Assembly: GCF_000190375.1 (NCBI RefSeq)
Contig: NZ_AEWG01000079.1
Coordinates: 1-53,625 of the forward strand
Direction: 5' to 3'
DNA: 53,625 nucleotides
Origin: Rubrivivax benzoatilyticus JA2 = ATCC BAA-35
GTDB lineage: Bacteria > Pseudomonadota > Gammaproteobacteria > Burkholderiales > Burkholderiaceae_C
In this document: piece by piece, positions 25,654-34,298 of the stretch
Numbering within the stretch: the stretch's first letter is position 1
Layout: each line of letters begins with the position of its first letter
Program-made: the position numbers and the translations under genes
Notes under the pieces: generated by a model
Databases searched by the model: none
Seen by the model: only the letters and a program-made list of their open reading frames with translations
Told to the model about the DNA's origin: nothing

Positions 25654-26745
25654 ATGCCGACTCGTCGACGCGTGATGACCTACGGCGCGCTGCTGGCCGG
25701 CGGCGCCCCGCTCGCCGGCTGCGACGACGGCGACGTGCAGCAGGCCACGGCGCTGCTGCAGCGCCGCCTGGCACTGCCCGGCAGCGTCGACGGCCACGAG
25801 CGCCTGCGCGCGCTGGTGCACGCGGCGACGCTGGCCCCGTCCAGCCACAACACGCAGTGCTGGCGCTTCGTGCTCGGCCGCGACTCGATCCGCATCGAGC
25901 CCGACTTCACGCGGCGCTGCCCCGCCGTCGACCCCGACGACCACCACCTCTTCGTCTCGCTGGGCTGCGCCACCGAGAACCTGGTGCTGGCCGCGCTCGC
26001 GCACGGGCTGCAGGCCGAGCCGCAGGTCGGCCGCGACGGGCGGATCGAGGTGGCGCTGGCGCCGACACGGCCGCAGCTCGCCACGCGTTATGCCGCCATC
26101 CCGCAGCGCCAGACCACCCGCGGCCCGTTCGACGGCCATCCGCTGCCCGCCGCCACCTGGCGCCAGCTGGAGGACGCCGCGGCCGGCAACGGCGTGAACA
26201 CGCACCTGGTCAGCGACACCGCGGGCCTCGAACGCCTGCTCGACGCCGTGGCCGCCGGCCACCGCGCGCAGTTCTCCGACGCCGCCTTCGTCGACGAGCT
26301 GGTGCAGTGGCTGCGGTTCGACGCCGACGAAGCCGCGGCCAGCGGCGACGGGCTGTTCGTCGGCTGCAGCGGCCGCCCCAGCCTGCCGCCCTGGCTGGCG
26401 CGGCGGCTGGTGCGCCGTTTCCTCGGTGCCAGAGCCGAGACCGACCTCGCCGCCGAACAGCTGCGCAGCAGCGCCGGCGTGCTGATCCTCGCCTCCGACG
26501 CCGCGGCGGGGCCGGCGGGCTGGGTCGGCGTCGGCCGCGCGTTCCAGCGCCTGGCACTGGAGGCCACCGCCGCCGGGCTGCAGCTCTCGCTGCTGAACCC
26601 TCCGGTGGAGGTGGCCGCGCTGCGCGCGCCCTTCGCCGCGGCCTTCGGGCTGGGCACGCTGCGGCCGGACCTGGTGGTGCGCATCGGCCGCGGCGAGCGC
26701 CTGCCGGACTCGCTGCGCCGGCCGCCGGCCGCCGTCCTGGCCTGA
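25654..26745 (+). CDS. Exported nitroreductase-family protein (Acg-like)
   Basis: A 363-residue protein with an N-terminal TRRRVMTYGALLAGGAPLAGC, which combines a twin-arginine pattern and a lipobox-like LAGC ending at Cys 25. This suggests Tat export, perhaps as a lipoprotein. The mature part has the FMN nitroreductase fold of the Acg type: LVHAATLAPSSHNTQCWRF near residue 55, RQTTRGPFDG, and the C-terminal GWVGVGRAFQRLALEATAAG. Such proteins may sequester or reduce flavin; the substrate is unknown. GGGAGGG lies 6 nt before ATG 25654. Confidence 0.85.
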   Translation: MPTRRRVMTYGALLAGGAPLAGCDDGDVQQATALLQRRLALPGSVDGHERLRALVHAATLAPSSHNTQCWRFVLGRDSIRIEPDFTRRCPAVDPDDHHLFVSLGCATENLVLAALAHGLQAEPQVGRDGRIEVALAPTRPQLATRYAAIPQRQTTRGPFDGHPLPAATWRQLEDAAAGNGVNTHLVSDTAGLERLLDAVAAGHRAQFSDAAFVDELVQWLRFDADEAAASGDGLFVGCSGRPSLPPWLARRLVRRFLGARAETDLAAEQLRSSAGVLILASDAAAGPAGWVGVGRAFQRLALEATAAGLQLSLLNPPVEVAALRAPFAAAFGLGTLRPDLVVRIGRGERLPDSLRRPPAAVLA

Positions 26746-26851
26746 CACGGCCCCGGCGCGTGCAGCGTTTTCGAATCCGGCATTCAATCGCGCCGTCACG
26801 ATGCCGCCGCGCGCCGCGGCAGCATCGGCATCCCCTTCAGACGGAGACCCC

Positions 26852-27466
26852 ATGAAGCTCTATTACAGCCCCGGCGCGTGTTCGCTGTCGCCGCACATCG
26901 TGCTGCTCGAGTCCGGCCTGCCCTTCCAGGCGGTGATGGCCAGCACCAAGACCCACCGCCTGGCTGACGGCACCGACTTCTACACGATCAACCCCAAGGG
27001 CTACGTGCCGCTGCTCGAGCTCGACAGCGGCGAGCGCCTCAGCGAAGGCCCGGCCATCGTGCAGTGGATCGCCGACCAGGTGCCCGAGAAGAAGCTCGCG
27101 CCGCCGGCCGGCACGATGGCGCGCTACCGCCTCGTCGAGTGGCTGAACTTCATCTCGACCGAGCTGCACAAGGGCTTCTCGCCGCTGTTCACGCCGGGCA
27201 TGCCCGAAGAAGCCAAGGCGCTGTTCCGCAGCAAGCTCGGCGACCGTTTCGCCCACGTCGACGCGGCGCTGGCGGACAAGCCCCACCTGCTCGGCGAGGA
27301 CTTCAGCGTCGCCGACGCCTACCTCTTCGTCGTCAGCGGCTGGGCGCGCCTGGTCGGCGTCGACCTGTCGCGCTTCACCCATCTGGCGCGCTTCATCGAG
27401 CGTGTCGGCGCGCGCCCGGCGGTGCAGCAGGCGATGCGCGCCGAAGGCCTGATCAAGGGCGGCTGA
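26852..27466 (+). CDS. gstA: Glutathione S-transferase (beta class)
   Basis: A 204-residue cytosolic GST. The thioredoxin-like domain begins MKLYYSPGACSLSPHIVLLE, where Cys 10 is the beta-class cysteine; NPKGYVPLLEL (cis-Pro) and LSEGPAIVQWIADQ (glutathione contacts) follow. The helical C-terminal domain has GEDFSVADAYLFVVSGWA. The length matches E. coli GstA (201). GGAG lies upstream of ATG 26852. An 8-bp hairpin (GCCGCGAC / GTCGCGGC) follows the stop without a T-tract. Confidence 0.93.
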   Translation: MKLYYSPGACSLSPHIVLLESGLPFQAVMASTKTHRLADGTDFYTINPKGYVPLLELDSGERLSEGPAIVQWIADQVPEKKLAPPAGTMARYRLVEWLNFISTELHKGFSPLFTPGMPEEAKALFRSKLGDRFAHVDAALADKPHLLGEDFSVADAYLFVVSGWARLVGVDLSRFTHLARFIERVGARPAVQQAMRAEGLIKGG

Positions 27467-27738
27467 AGCCGCGACCGGCCTCGTCGCGGCGCGCATCCGG
27501 CCCGGCGGCGCCGGCCCACGCCCCGGCTTGTGCAATGTCAAGGCAAACGAAGTGGACCCGAAATCCGGTGCTCCACCGCATGACAGAAGGCAAGACCGCG
27601 GGAACAATGGCCGCAACCTGTTCGCATCGAGTGGCGAGCGGGGACGGCGTCGAGCTGTCGGCCGCGGCGGCCCGCAACGGGGCCGCCAGCGTCCGGGCGC
27701 CGCAGGCGCGGCCCTCCGCGCCGACCGGAGACGAGCCG
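27467..27738 (+). other. Intergenic leader before the BLUF gene
   Basis: A 272-bp gap without a convincing gene. The BLUF frame is open through most of it (ATG at 27535), so an N-terminal extension is formally possible but would have no family match. TTGTGC at 27528 could be a -35 box, but no clear -10 follows. Confidence 0.4.
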
Positions 27739-28194
27739 ATGACCCATTTGACGCACTGCATCTACGCCAGCGCCGCCTGCCAACCTTTCGACGGCGCGGC
27801 ATTGCGCGGCCTGCTCGAGAACTCTCGCGCCCACAACGAGCAGGCCGGCATCACCGGCATGCTGCTCTACGCCGACGGCAGCTTCTTCCAGGTCATCGAG
27901 GGCCCGGCCGAGGCGGTGAGCGCGCTGTTCGCGCGCATCGCCGCCGACCCGCGCCACGAGCAGGTCACACGCATCATCGAGGAGCCGATCGCGCGCCGCC
28001 GGTTCGCCGACTGGTCGATGGGCTTCCCCGGCGTCTGCGACGACCTGTCGGCACTGCCCGGCTTCAACGACTTCTTCGGCCACGGCGGCTGCCTCGCGCG
28101 GCTGGACGTCGGCCGCGCGCGCAAGCTGCTGGAGGCGTTCGGCGCCGGGCGCTGGCGCCAGCGCCTGTCGGACTTCGCCCCGCTGGCCGCCTGA
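27739..28194 (+). CDS. BLUF-domain blue-light photoreceptor
   Basis: A 151-residue stand-alone BLUF protein that binds FAD and senses blue light. Key residues are Tyr 9 (HCIYAS), Asn 33 (AHNEQAGITGMLLY), Gln 51 (FFQVIEG), and W92/M94 (FADWSMGF), matching the photocycle residues in AppA, BlrP1 and YcgF. A short helical C-terminal cap follows. ATG 27739 is chosen because the BLUF fold starts immediately after it. The EAL gene starts 17 bp after the stop, so the two are almost surely co-transcribed and may act together. Confidence 0.93.
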   Translation: MTHLTHCIYASAACQPFDGAALRGLLENSRAHNEQAGITGMLLYADGSFFQVIEGPAEAVSALFARIAADPRHEQVTRIIEEPIARRRFADWSMGFPGVCDDLSALPGFNDFFGHGGCLARLDVGRARKLLEAFGAGRWRQRLSDFAPLAA

Positions 28195-28211
28195 GCGCCG
28201 TGCCCGAGGCG

Positions 28212-28919
28212 ATGGCGACGCCACCGTTCAGCTACGCGTTCCAGCCCATCATCGACGCGGTCGAGCGCCGCGTCGTGTCCTACGAGGCGCTGGTGCGCGG
28301 CCCGGGCGGCGAGCCGGCGGCCGAGGTGCTGGGGCGGGTGCCCGAAGCGCAGCTCGCCGCGTTCGATCGCCTCAGCCGCGCCCATGCGCTGGCACTGGCC
28401 GCGCAGCTCGGCCTGCCCTGCCTGCTGAACCTCAACCTGCTGCCGCACGGCCTGCTGGCCGACGGCGACGCGATCGACGCCACGCTGCGCGCCGCACGCG
28501 ACGCCGGCCTGCCGCCTGAACGCCTGGTCTTCGAGATCACCGAGAGCGACGCCATCGCCGACCGCGCCGCGTTCGCCGCGCTGGTCAACCGCCACAAGAG
28601 CGACGGCCTGCTGCTGGCCATCGACGACTTCGGCGCCGGCCAGTCGGGGCTCAACCTGCTGGCCGACTTCCAGCCCGACATGATCAAGGTCGACCGCCAC
28701 CTGATCCACGGCGTCGACGCCCACGGCCCGCGCCAGGCCATCCTGCGCGGCCTGCTGCTGACCTGCGAGCTGCTGGGCATCGACGTCGTCGCCGAAGGCG
28801 TCGAGTCGGCCGCCGACTACCGCTGGCTGCGCGCCCGCGGCGTGCGCCTGTTCCAGGGTTATCTGTTCGCGCGGCCGGGTTTCGAGACGCTGCCGCAGCC
28901 GACGCTGCCCGAAGGCTGA
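28212..28919 (+). CDS. EAL-domain c-di-GMP phosphodiesterase
   Basis: A 235-residue stand-alone EAL protein that would cleave cyclic di-GMP to pGpG. The catalytic set looks complete: E25 in YEALVRG, Asn in LLNLNLLPHG, Glu in FEITESDA, Asp-Asp in AIDDFGAG, Lys in DMIKVDR, and Glu in VVAEGVES. GTG at 28200 is a possible earlier start, but ATG 28212 has CGAGG 5 nt before it. It follows the BLUF gene directly. BLUF and EAL form one polypeptide in YcgF and BlrP1, so this pair looks like a split version; light control of the EAL is inferred. Confidence 0.92.
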   Translation: MATPPFSYAFQPIIDAVERRVVSYEALVRGPGGEPAAEVLGRVPEAQLAAFDRLSRAHALALAAQLGLPCLLNLNLLPHGLLADGDAIDATLRAARDAGLPPERLVFEITESDAIADRAAFAALVNRHKSDGLLLAIDDFGAGQSGLNLLADFQPDMIKVDRHLIHGVDAHGPRQAILRGLLLTCELLGIDVVAEGVESAADYRWLRARGVRLFQGYLFARPGFETLPQPTLPEG

Positions 28920-28941
28920 GCCGCGCGGCCGGCGCTGCCGC

Positions 28942-29421
28942 TCAGCGGCGGCTGAAGCGCCGGTGCAGGCGCAGCGTCCACAGCCCGAGAAAGACCATGT
29001 AGGCGGCCAGCGCCGACCACAGCGCGCTGCCCGCCAGCGTGCGCTCGGGGTCGTGGTTGGCCTGGACGACCAGGCCGTACAGGCCGGCCAGGAAGGCCGT
29101 CGTCACGAGGCTGAACACCGCGGCGTGCTGCTGCAGCCAGCGCCGCGTCGCGGCGCGCGCGGCCTGCGCCGGCATGACGTCGGGACTCGGCAGCGCCACC
29201 CGGGCCGCCCCCAGGCCGCGCAGCTGCATCCACCAGGTCAGCAGCGGCACGCCGCCGACCAGCGTGGCCATCAGCGTGACGAACACCGGCCGCGGCAGGT
29301 GGCCGTCGGGCCGGCCCGAGGCGTCGAAGTGCGAGGCCACCACGTCCGGCAGCCCGGCGCCGAGCGCCAGCACGAAGGCCACCCCGAGGGCGGAACCGGC
29401 GAGAACGAGGAGTCCGGGCAT
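28942..29421 (-). CDS. DUF1648-type membrane protein
   Basis: A 159-residue inner-membrane protein with about four hydrophobic segments (residues 3-22, 44-65, 100-120, 130-148). The loop LPDVVASHFDASGRPDGHLPR is typical of DUF1648 (SdpI-related) proteins. Function is unknown. ATG 29421 is chosen because the first helix starts there; an in-frame ATG at 29475 would add 18 residues. It converges on the EAL gene (22 bp between stops). Confidence 0.7.
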   Translation of the reverse strand: MPGLLVLAGSALGVAFVLALGAGLPDVVASHFDASGRPDGHLPRPVFVTLMATLVGGVPLLTWWMQLRGLGAARVALPSPDVMPAQAARAATRRWLQQHAAVFSLVTTAFLAGLYGLVVQANHDPERTLAGSALWSALAAYMVFLGLWTLRLHRRFSRR

Positions 29422-29588
29422 GGCGGCGTCGACGGCAAGGCGGGGACAGCGCGATGGCGCGGAGTCGGCGGGCACTGGCGACAGAGGCGGGCACGCCGGG
29501 CGGGTGCAGGCGTTCTATCACGCGGGGGGCACGCGGCGGTCATACGGCGCCGCCGGCGCATCCGGAGTCGAGGTGACGTCGCGGCCGT

Positions 29589-30596
29589 TCAGCGCCCGCT
29601 GCAGGCCGTGCCCCGGCACTGGAGCGTGTTGAAGTCGTAGATCGTCGAGTGGCCGGCGTTGCCCTCCGGGCGCGGCACGCCGACGGGCACCAGCAAGGTG
29701 GCGGCGTGGGCGCCGAACAGCCCGGCGGGCAGCGTGAACGGCTTGAGCACGACGTAGGCGTTGTGCAGCGACGGCCGCGGCGGCCGCGGCACGCCCTGGC
29801 CGGCCACCGGCGGAAGGTCGCGCGGCGGGCTGCTGCGCATCACCGCGTCGGCCCAGGCGTCGGCGTCCGCGGCGGTGGCCCGGCGCAGCACGCCGCGGCG
29901 AACCGCGTCCTCCAGGCCCGCCGGGCCGGCCAGCGGCGCGCCGGGGTCGCGGAACGAGGCCGGCGCCACCTCCGGCGAGGTGAGCAGGCGCGTGCCGGCA
30001 CGCAGCGCGTCGCCGACCACCACACGCCCGTTCTCCGCCGGGAACACCATGTCGACCGGCCGGCCGAACACGCGCCGCGCCATCGGGTTCAGCGCCGCCA
30101 GGTTGTCGGAGCCGATGTAGAAGTAGCCGCAGGGGCCGCGGTTGTCGTAGGAGCTGTTGAGCTGCGGCACCTGCGCCTGCAGCCCGGCGACCGCCTGGCG
30201 GTGATAGCCGCTGACGAGCACCGCGAGGATGCGCGTGCCGGGCGACCAGCCGATGTTCCAGATCGTCGGCTCGTAGGCCCCCAGCATCAGCACCACCGGC
30301 CGCGCGGGGCTGTTGACCGCGACGTCGATCTGCGTGCCCTCGTGGCCGCTCTGGTCGATCTGGAACGCCAGCTTGCGGCCGCTGTAGGCCCCGGCTGCGA
30401 AGACGGCGACGTTCTCCGGCAGCTGCAGCCCGGCCAGGGCGCAGACGGGCCGGGCGGCGGCAGACGCCGCCGGCTCGGCCTCGGGCGAAAACTCGAAGGG
30501 CTGCAGCCCGGCCGCGCCGGCGCAGCCGGCGACGAACGAGGACAGCGCGAGCGCGGCAAGGGATCTCGGGAACATGGCGGGCATCGGCAGACGCAT
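29589..30596 (-). CDS. Putative lipoprotein of unknown function
   Basis: A 335-residue protein with a lipoprotein signal: hydrophobic ALALSSFVAGC, lipobox VAGC at about residues 22-25. I do not recognise the mature domain. It includes VVLMLGAYEPTIWNIGWSPG and ILAVLVSGYHRQAVAGL, and several cysteines (RPVCAL, GPCGYFY, LQCRGTAC), suggesting a disulfide-bonded periplasmic fold. Starts at 30584 or 30575 are also possible, as none has a good Shine-Dalgarno. It lies upstream of nothing obvious on its strand; the methyltransferase gene ends 42 bp upstream of it. Confidence 0.7.
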   Translation of the reverse strand: MRLPMPAMFPRSLAALALSSFVAGCAGAAGLQPFEFSPEAEPAASAAARPVCALAGLQLPENVAVFAAGAYSGRKLAFQIDQSGHEGTQIDVAVNSPARPVVLMLGAYEPTIWNIGWSPGTRILAVLVSGYHRQAVAGLQAQVPQLNSSYDNRGPCGYFYIGSDNLAALNPMARRVFGRPVDMVFPAENGRVVVGDALRAGTRLLTSPEVAPASFRDPGAPLAGPAGLEDAVRRGVLRRATAADADAWADAVMRSSPPRDLPPVAGQGVPRPPRPSLHNAYVVLKPFTLPAGLFGAHAATLLVPVGVPRPEGNAGHSTIYDFNTLQCRGTACSGR

Positions 30597-30638
30597 CGGC
30601 AGACGGACGGCAGCAGGATAGTTGACCGGCGTCCCGGC

Positions 30639-31418
30639 TCAGGCCGGCACCGCACCCTGCCGCGGCATCAGCGCGAACACTCCCCAGCCCATGTACTCGC
30701 GGGTGTAGGTGGCGTGGCACACCGGCTCGGTGGACAGCCGGGCGCGCACCTCGGGCGCCAGTTCGTCGCCGGGGTTGGCCTCGAGCCAGCGGCGCATCGT
30801 GAGCCACTTGGCGGCTTCGTAGCGGTCCCAGCCGTCCTGGTCGGCGAGCACCATCTCGACGACGTCGCAGCCCTGCCGGCCGAAGGACGCCAGCAGCTCG
30901 GGCAGCGGCAGGTAGTCGGAGATCGCGTGCGCCAGGCAGCCCCGGGCCACGTCCTCGGTCGGCGGCAGCCGTCGCCAGTACGGCTCGCCGACGAGCACGA
31001 TGCCGCCCGGGCGCAGGCTGCGCAGCAGCAGCTCGACGGTGCCGGCAACACCGCCGGCGATCCAGGTCGCGCCGACACAGGCGGCGACGTCGACCGGCTC
31101 GTCGGCGACGTAGCCGGCGGCGTCGGCATGCACGAAGCGCACGCGCTCGGCGACCCCCAGCTCCGCGGCGCGGTGCACGGCCTGGGCACTGAACAGCCGG
31201 CTCATGTCGACGCCGATGCCGCCGATGCCGTGGTCGCGCGCCCAGGTGCACAGCATCTCGCCCGAGCCGCAGCCGAGGTCGAGCACCCGCATGCCGGGCG
31301 CCAGGCGCAGCGCGACGCCGAGGGTGGCGAACTTGTCGGGCGTGAACGGGTTGTGGATGCGGTGCGCGCTCTCCATGACGTTGAAGATGCGCGGGATGTC
31401 GAGCTCGGTGGCGGGCAT
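30639..31418 (-). CDS. SAM-dependent class I methyltransferase
   Basis: A 259-residue methyltransferase. The SAM-binding motif I is RVLDLGCGSGEML near residue 45, motif II is GVDMSRLFS, and the post-I acidic loop is VRFVHADAAGYV. The closing segment VCHATYTREYMGWGVFALMPR is distinctive, but I cannot name the substrate. ATG 31418 gives the canonical start MPATELDIPRIFNV. It could be transcribed with the lipoprotein gene downstream. Confidence 0.85.
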   Translation of the reverse strand: MPATELDIPRIFNVMESAHRIHNPFTPDKFATLGVALRLAPGMRVLDLGCGSGEMLCTWARDHGIGGIGVDMSRLFSAQAVHRAAELGVAERVRFVHADAAGYVADEPVDVAACVGATWIAGGVAGTVELLLRSLRPGGIVLVGEPYWRRLPPTEDVARGCLAHAISDYLPLPELLASFGRQGCDVVEMVLADQDGWDRYEAAKWLTMRRWLEANPGDELAPEVRARLSTEPVCHATYTREYMGWGVFALMPRQGAVPA

Positions 31419-31506
31419 GGTGCGGGGCGGGTGGACAAAGCGAGGCGGACGTCGGGCTGACGGCGGCGCGGGCCGGTGGCTGCGGACGGAGCCGCGCACC
31501 GGCTGC

Positions 31507-31767
31507 CTACCTGCGGCGCAGCCAGGCGGGCAGACGCACGAGATCGCGCAGCGTCGGGGGTTCGCCGAGCGACATGACGTAGACCCGAATGACCAGCACC
31601 CCCGCCAGCCACGACACCGCGAAGATCGCCGCCGGGACCAGCGTCGGCGCCCCATCGGCGAAAGCGCCCGACTGGGCCGCGACCCAGGCCACGCACAGGC
31701 CGAACACCAGCGAGGCCACGTACCAGACGATGCGCTGATCTCGCGACAAGGGGGCACGTCGTCTCAA
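31507..31767 (-). CDS. Small membrane protein, probable TTG start
   Basis: An 86-residue protein with two hydrophobic helices (IVWYVASLVFGLCVAWVAA and LVPAAIFAVSWLAGVLVIRV). The frame is open from an ATG at 31809, but the only good ribosome site is CAGGAGACAGACC directly before TTG 31767, the same sequence type as before pccB. TTG is therefore proposed. The function is unknown. The C-terminus is basic (LPAWLRRR). Confidence 0.6.
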   Translation of the reverse strand: MRRRAPLSRDQRIVWYVASLVFGLCVAWVAAQSGAFADGAPTLVPAAIFAVSWLAGVLVIRVYVMSLGEPPTLRDLVRLPAWLRRR

Positions 31768-31890
31768 GGTCTGTCTCCTGGAGAGCGCCGCGGCGGCGCC
31801 GTTGCACATCCGGCCCGACGCGGGGCCGACCGATCGTCGGTGATGCTACGTCCTGGCCGAGGCCGGCCGGGTTGACCGCAGCCGGACAGT

Positions 31891-32100
31891 TCACGAATAG
31901 GCGACCGTCAAGCCGAGGCCCCCCACCACCAGGACCACCAGGACCGCGCAGGTCGCGATCCGCAGGCAGCCCTGCCGTTCGAGCCATCGGCGCGCCGGAC
32001 CGGCGTCAGGCCAGCGTCCTTTCACCAGCTCCATCAGCAGGCAGACGGCCGGCACGATCGCCAGTGCCAGCATCAGCTTGAGCGCCACGGAGGAGGTCAT
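31891..32100 (-). CDS. Small hydrophobic protein
   Basis: A 69-residue protein with two predicted helices (LKLMLALAIVPAVCLLMELV and ATCAVLVVLVVGGLGLTVAY) and a basic loop between them. GAGCAGG lies very close before ATG 32100. No family is recognised. Coding is plausible but rests only on composition and the two helices. Confidence 0.5.
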   Translation of the reverse strand: MTSSVALKLMLALAIVPAVCLLMELVKGRWPDAGPARRWLERQGCLRIATCAVLVVLVVGGLGLTVAYS

Positions 32101-32213
32101 CGCCTGCTCGAGAGGCGGCTACACCGAGATCCGACGGAAACCGGCCCCGGCCGGAAGACGCCTCGTCGGAGCGATGGCGTGATGACCCGGCCGGACCTCC
32201 ATGCAGGCTGGGC

Positions 32214-32681
32214 TCAGGAGGCCGCGCGGGCCGTGCAGTGCAACACGGCGGTGCCACGCAGTTCGTCCGTGCGTCTGTAGCTGCACTGCTGGTTCTTGCC
32301 CTGGTCGACGAGCTTCATGAGAACTGCAGGGGTTCCGGGTATGAGGAGGTACTCGACCACATAGGTGTGCCCCGCCTCCAAGACGGCCGTGAGCGACTGC
32401 TCGGTGGACCGGTGGTCCGGCGTGACGAAGTAGGCGCGAAGCGTGTGCTGGCCCGGCGCCAGCACCAGCGAGACCGGGTACCCGCCGCCGCCACGGGACG
32501 GCAGCGAGGCGCCGTCGACGTGGGTGAAGTGCAGCCTGGCGCCCTGGCGGACGCCCCACACGGTGGCAGATTCGGCGACGGGCATGCGCTCGGCGGCGCC
32601 GACCGCGTAAGGCTCCAGCACCGGCCCCCAAGCGCAGGAGGCCAGAAGCGCGGCGGCGGCAAGAGACAGCGACAGACGCAT
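32214..32681 (-). CDS. Small lipoprotein of unknown function
   Basis: A 155-residue protein with a signal MRLSLSLAAAALLASC, lipobox LASC at residues 13-16. The mature part has a PEGA-like beta pattern (PVSLVLAPGQHTLRAYFVTP, LEAGHTYVVEYLL), as found in many surface lipoproteins. ATG 32681 is chosen because the signal peptide begins there; the upstream in-frame ATG 32789 would bury it. Confidence 0.7.
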   Translation of the reverse strand: MRLSLSLAAAALLASCAWGPVLEPYAVGAAERMPVAESATVWGVRQGARLHFTHVDGASLPSRGGGGYPVSLVLAPGQHTLRAYFVTPDHRSTEQSLTAVLEAGHTYVVEYLLIPGTPAVLMKLVDQGKNQQCSYRRTDELRGTAVLHCTARAAS

Positions 32682-32793
32682 TGCGTGAGCTGGCGTGTGA
32701 ACCCGGGAACCTGACGAGGTGGCAGCCCGAGGCGCGTCACCGCGAAACAAGCCGAAATCGGGGAGCCCTGCGGGCCTGTTGGTGGCCATGGCG

Positions 32794-33384
32794 TCAGTCC
32801 GGCGCGAACTGGTCCTGATTGCGGCCCCGGACCCCGGCGTAGAAACGCTTGATCTCCTGCATGTCCTTCTCGACGTCGCCCGTCGGCTCGAACACCGGCC
32901 CCAAGCCGCTGACCTTGCGCGCGTAGTCCATGTAGGCCAGGACGATCGGGACCTTCGCTTCGAGCGCGATGTAGTAGAAGCCGGTCTTCCAGTGACGGGT
33001 CTTGCCTCGTGTGCCTTCGGGCGGCACGACGAGTTGCAGAGGGCCCTGTGCCGCGACGATCGACGCCGCGGCCGAGGCGACGAGGTTATTGCTCTTGCTG
33101 CGATCGACCGGCACGCCGCCCAGCCAGCGCATCACCGGCCCGAAGGGCCAGCGAAACAGGCTCGCCTTGCCCAGCCAGTAGATGCGCAGGCGCAGGCAGA
33201 ACGCCACCATGAGCGTGTACGGCAGATCCCAGTTGCTGGTGTGCGGCGCCGCGATGAGGACGCACTTGCTCGCTTCCTTGGGAAGAGCGCCCTCGACCGT
33301 CCAGCCCTGCAGACGCAGGATCAGACGGGAGAGGCCGCGGAGCAGATGGTTGACACCCGGGGTGTCGAAGAGGGTGTGGTGCAT
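32794..33384 (-). CDS. PlsC-like lysophospholipid acyltransferase
   Basis: A 196-residue acyltransferase of the PlsC superfamily. The catalytic H-x4-D motif is HTSNWDLP, and the acceptor motif is VVPPEGTRGKT; both are complete. A hydrophobic segment is VLIAAPHTSNW. It is likely bound to the membrane and acylates a glycerophospholipid or similar acceptor. ATG 33384 (MHHTLFDTPGVNH) fits relatives; the frame extends to 33531. It is the last gene before the integron region. Confidence 0.85.
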   Translation of the reverse strand: MHHTLFDTPGVNHLLRGLSRLILRLQGWTVEGALPKEASKCVLIAAPHTSNWDLPYTLMVAFCLRLRIYWLGKASLFRWPFGPVMRWLGGVPVDRSKSNNLVASAAASIVAAQGPLQLVVPPEGTRGKTRHWKTGFYYIALEAKVPIVLAYMDYARKVSGLGPVFEPTGDVEKDMQEIKRFYAGVRGRNQDQFAPD

Positions 33385-33508
33385 GGGCTGAGGCCGGCAT
33401 TGTCCAGCACGCGCGGCGCCCGGGCATGGATCTGTTGCATCGCGTGGGAGACGGGGGCTTGAACCGGCTTGCCGCGGCGAAACCCGTCGAGGTTCAGGCC
33501 CCGGCGGG

Positions 33509-33682
33509 GTGCTGAACGATTTGAAGTTCATTGCCGACGGATCCTGCAGTGTCGCGACCGATCAAGGTCAGGCCTACTACGAGGAGCGATACCGCCAGCG
33601 TGTGCTGCACAAACTGCTGCGCAAGGCGCAGCGGCTCGGCATGGCACTCGTTCCGGTCACGCCTGACTCAGCCACCGCCTAG
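33509..33682 (+). pseudogene. Truncated gene remnant, possibly a transposase C-terminus
   Basis: A 57-codon frame starting at GTG 33509 encodes a basic tail: DQGQAYYEERYRQRVLHKLL, then RKAQRLGMALVPVTPD. This pattern resembles the C-terminal end of some IS transposases, but I cannot name the family. Nothing upstream continues the gene, so it looks like a fragment. It sits at the distal edge of the integron region and may mark an old insertion boundary. Confidence 0.4.
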
Positions 33683-33719
33683 AAACTCCGCCTGGATCAA
33701 TCACTTGGGAGGAGTTTCT
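33681..33719. repeat. Inverted repeat at the distal edge of the integron region
   Basis: AGAAACTCC / GGAGTTTCT, a 9-bp perfect inverted repeat with a 21-bp loop, between the stop of the remnant and the stop of the HEPN gene. It may be a weak bidirectional terminator or the end of a lost mobile element. It does not carry the GTTRRRY core expected of an attC. Confidence 0.5.
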
Positions 33720-33764
33720 TGAGAGACCCCACTTGCCGCGACGGTAATGCGCCTCCGAGCGGAC

Positions 33765-34298
33765 CTATTGGGCTAGCGCAGGTACGACACCTGCGGCCTG
33801 TTGCGCCAGGGTTTGAACGCCGAAGTAATCGAACTTGCGACCAAGTTTTGGATTCCAGTAGCGACCGTGCGCAAGCCAATGTCGAAAGCGAAAGGCGCTT
33901 CGGAGATCTGAGATCAGGCGAGGCGGGATCTGAGTTTCGTTCTTCCAGCCTTCTAGAATTTCCTCTTCCAGACCCGCGCGAGGGCCCTTCTTCTTGTAAA
34001 TGCGCCGAAACTCTCTGGAAAGCGGATCCTTCTTTCTTTCGTAGACACGTTGCAAGTAGTCAACTCGAAAAGCCGCCTCAATCGCAGCAAGTACGGACAT
34101 TGCCATCATCCGCCCCTCTTCTTCAAGGCGCGCAGTAAGCTCTTCACGGAGCTCGTGATACGTGTACCCGAAGAAGTTCGGGTTGGACGCGGGAGAAGTG
34201 AGGTAGTGACTTCTGAGGGCTTTCTCAATGACATTGTAGTGCTCGGCAATCTGTGCAATGCCAAGTTGCTCACCAGAAAACGCCACACGCTCACCCAT
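33765..34298 (-). CDS. HEPN-domain protein
   Basis: A 177-residue protein with an R-x4-H motif: R139 and H144 in FRHWLAHGRYWNPKLGR, which is the HEPN RNase signature. The rest is helical (EELTARLEEEGRMMAMSVLA, SREFRRIYKKKGPRAGLEEE). HEPN proteins are often RNases in toxin-antitoxin, abortive-infection or CRISPR-linked defence. Its start overlaps the end of the upstream gene by 8 bp, with GAGGTG before it, so translation is coupled. Base composition is clearly lower in GC than neighbours. The toxic role is inferred, not shown. Confidence 0.7.
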   Translation of the reverse strand: MGERVAFSGEQLGIAQIAEHYNVIEKALRSHYLTSPASNPNFFGYTYHELREELTARLEEEGRMMAMSVLAAIEAAFRVDYLQRVYERKKDPLSREFRRIYKKKGPRAGLEEEILEGWKNETQIPPRLISDLRSAFRFRHWLAHGRYWNPKLGRKFDYFGVQTLAQQAAGVVPALAQ

